Below, in pieces: positions 63,176-64,000 of a DNA stretch of 64,000 nt. Source of the DNA: Zygaena filipendulae (lineage: Eukaryota > Arthropoda > Insecta > Lepidoptera > Zygaenidae); assembly GCA_907165275.2 (NCBI GenBank), contig OU015671.1, positions 9,269,001 to 9,333,000 on the forward strand. Reading direction: 5' to 3'. A program made the position numbers and the translations under genes. Below the pieces are notes generated by a model. The model searched no databases, was not told where the DNA came from, and was given only the letters and a program-made list of their open reading frames with translations. Within the stretch, counting starts at the first letter, position 1. Each line of letters begins with the position of its first letter.

Positions 63176-64000
63176 ATATTGTAATTCTCAATAATATTTT
63201 TTTTTTCATCTCCAACATAGTAATTGCTACATTTAGGAAAAGTTACTTTTTTTGATGTGCCAAAGACACTGACTTGGATTGTCGAATACAGGTAGGTAGT
63301 TAGTTCATATGACAACAAAAAAATAAAACGATTTAAAAGCTAATATTTAATTAATATTTTGTTAATTTTCTGAGCAGATTTTAGTGTTGGTGATCTTGGA
63401 TAAAATTATTATTTATAACTATTAAAAGATTTTATTTAACTTGCAATGTATGTATGTAACTATGTTTATTCAGATATTGAGCTGAAATTTTGTATACCTA
63501 CACGTTTAGTTCCTCAGCATATGCTGAGTCAGCTGCCATTTGCAGCAGCAGAGACACACCGTGGCCAAAACCAGCCAACCAAGTTTAGTTTGCACTGATT
63601 TTTTTTTTTTTTGTTTTTGTTATTTAGTTTGTAAACCTTGTGTGTGTCTGTTGCGCAATAAAAAAAATTCTATTCTATTCTATTCTTTAGTTTGGATGAC
63701 AAAATGCATGGCTCATTCTTTTTAGCACATTTAAATAAAAGCTTGTTTTATAATTATTTTTTTAGTTTTTTCTATCGAGACCAATAAATCAAGTAAGTCA
63801 CTATTAAAATTCGCATAAAAACCATCCCCGACGACCTTTAATGTGCTGTATAATCACATACAATCTTCAGCAAGCGGTACTTAAAATTAAGTTGAAATAA
63901 CTGTCAGTTCGGAACGCGCTCTCTACCGAGAAGAACTGACAAGAAACTCAGCAGGGTTGTCTTGTATGTAGGTAGGTACTACCTAAAAATAGGATTACAA
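63176..64000. other. retroelement tails and unclassified sequence
   Basis: GCAATAAAAAAAATTC then (TATTC)n at 63668-63687 marks a plus-strand retroelement 3' end. 63905-63960 (ACCGAGAAGAACTGACAAGAAACTC-like wording) is typical of lepidopteran LINE 3' regions. No gene. Confidence 0.35.

Overview
This window looks like nuclear DNA from a moth or butterfly (Lepidoptera). It is A+T-rich and packed with short elements of lepidopteran type. These are dozens of Helitron-like copies ending in CTAG next to a CCGCGG..CCGCGG hairpin (Lep1-type), tRNA-derived SINEs, LINE 3' ends, and many foldback MITEs, often nested. The species cannot be told from the sequence. I recognise no complete host gene, so the window is probably intergenic or intronic. 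A few short stretches (about 3.7-4.05 kb, 9.25-9.77 kb, 25.50-25.64 kb, 40.88-41.13 kb) look like possible host exons or decayed coding pieces and are given at low confidence.

The main landmark is one Ty3/gypsy-class LTR retrotransposon at 16663-23222 on the plus strand. It has 157/158-bp LTRs, a 5-bp target duplication (CGTTT), a tRNA-Leu-type primer site, Gag with two zinc knuckles, an aspartic protease (DTG), RNase H and an integrase with an intact D-D-35-E triad. It cannot work alone: there is a TAG stop in protease, a 521-bp TA-inserting MITE in protease, a deletion of most of reverse transcriptase, and a 237-bp MITE in RNase H. Its 3' non-coding part carries five tandem ~156-bp units arranged as 313-bp dimers. 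The LTRs are almost identical, so integration was recent.

The rest is layered repeats. Family names used here are local labels. Helitron-like subfamilies HelA-HelF occur throughout. X is a ~350-bp MITE ending in ACAACGTGTTAATG, 6 copies. Y is a 235-bp MITE with 4-bp target duplications, 7 copies. Z is a ~260-bp MITE carrying TGACGTCA palindromes, 7 copies. P is a 237-bp palindromic MITE with 3-bp duplications of PIF/Harbinger type, 4 copies. SINE-1 and SINE-2 are tRNA-derived. Two LINE ORF2 C-terminal fragments lie on the minus strand (40.1 and 43.2 kb).

By region: 0-15 kb holds Helitrons, X1, Z1-Z4, foldback MITEs and a coding-like piece split by P1. 15-16.6 kb is unclassified. 16.6-23.2 kb is the LTR element. 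23-31 kb holds Y1, a possible exon, LINE/SINE tails and a Helitron/MITE/SINE nest. 31-43 kb holds X2, Z5, Y3-Y6, LINE pieces and P3 inside another element. 43-57 kb holds a full-length SINE, X3-X4, Z6-Z7, P4 and Helitrons. 57-64 kb holds a perfect 81-bp-arm foldback element, Y7, X5-X6 and Helitrons. The genes do not form a pathway. What the window shows is a record of insertion order, since several nests can be dated relative to each other.
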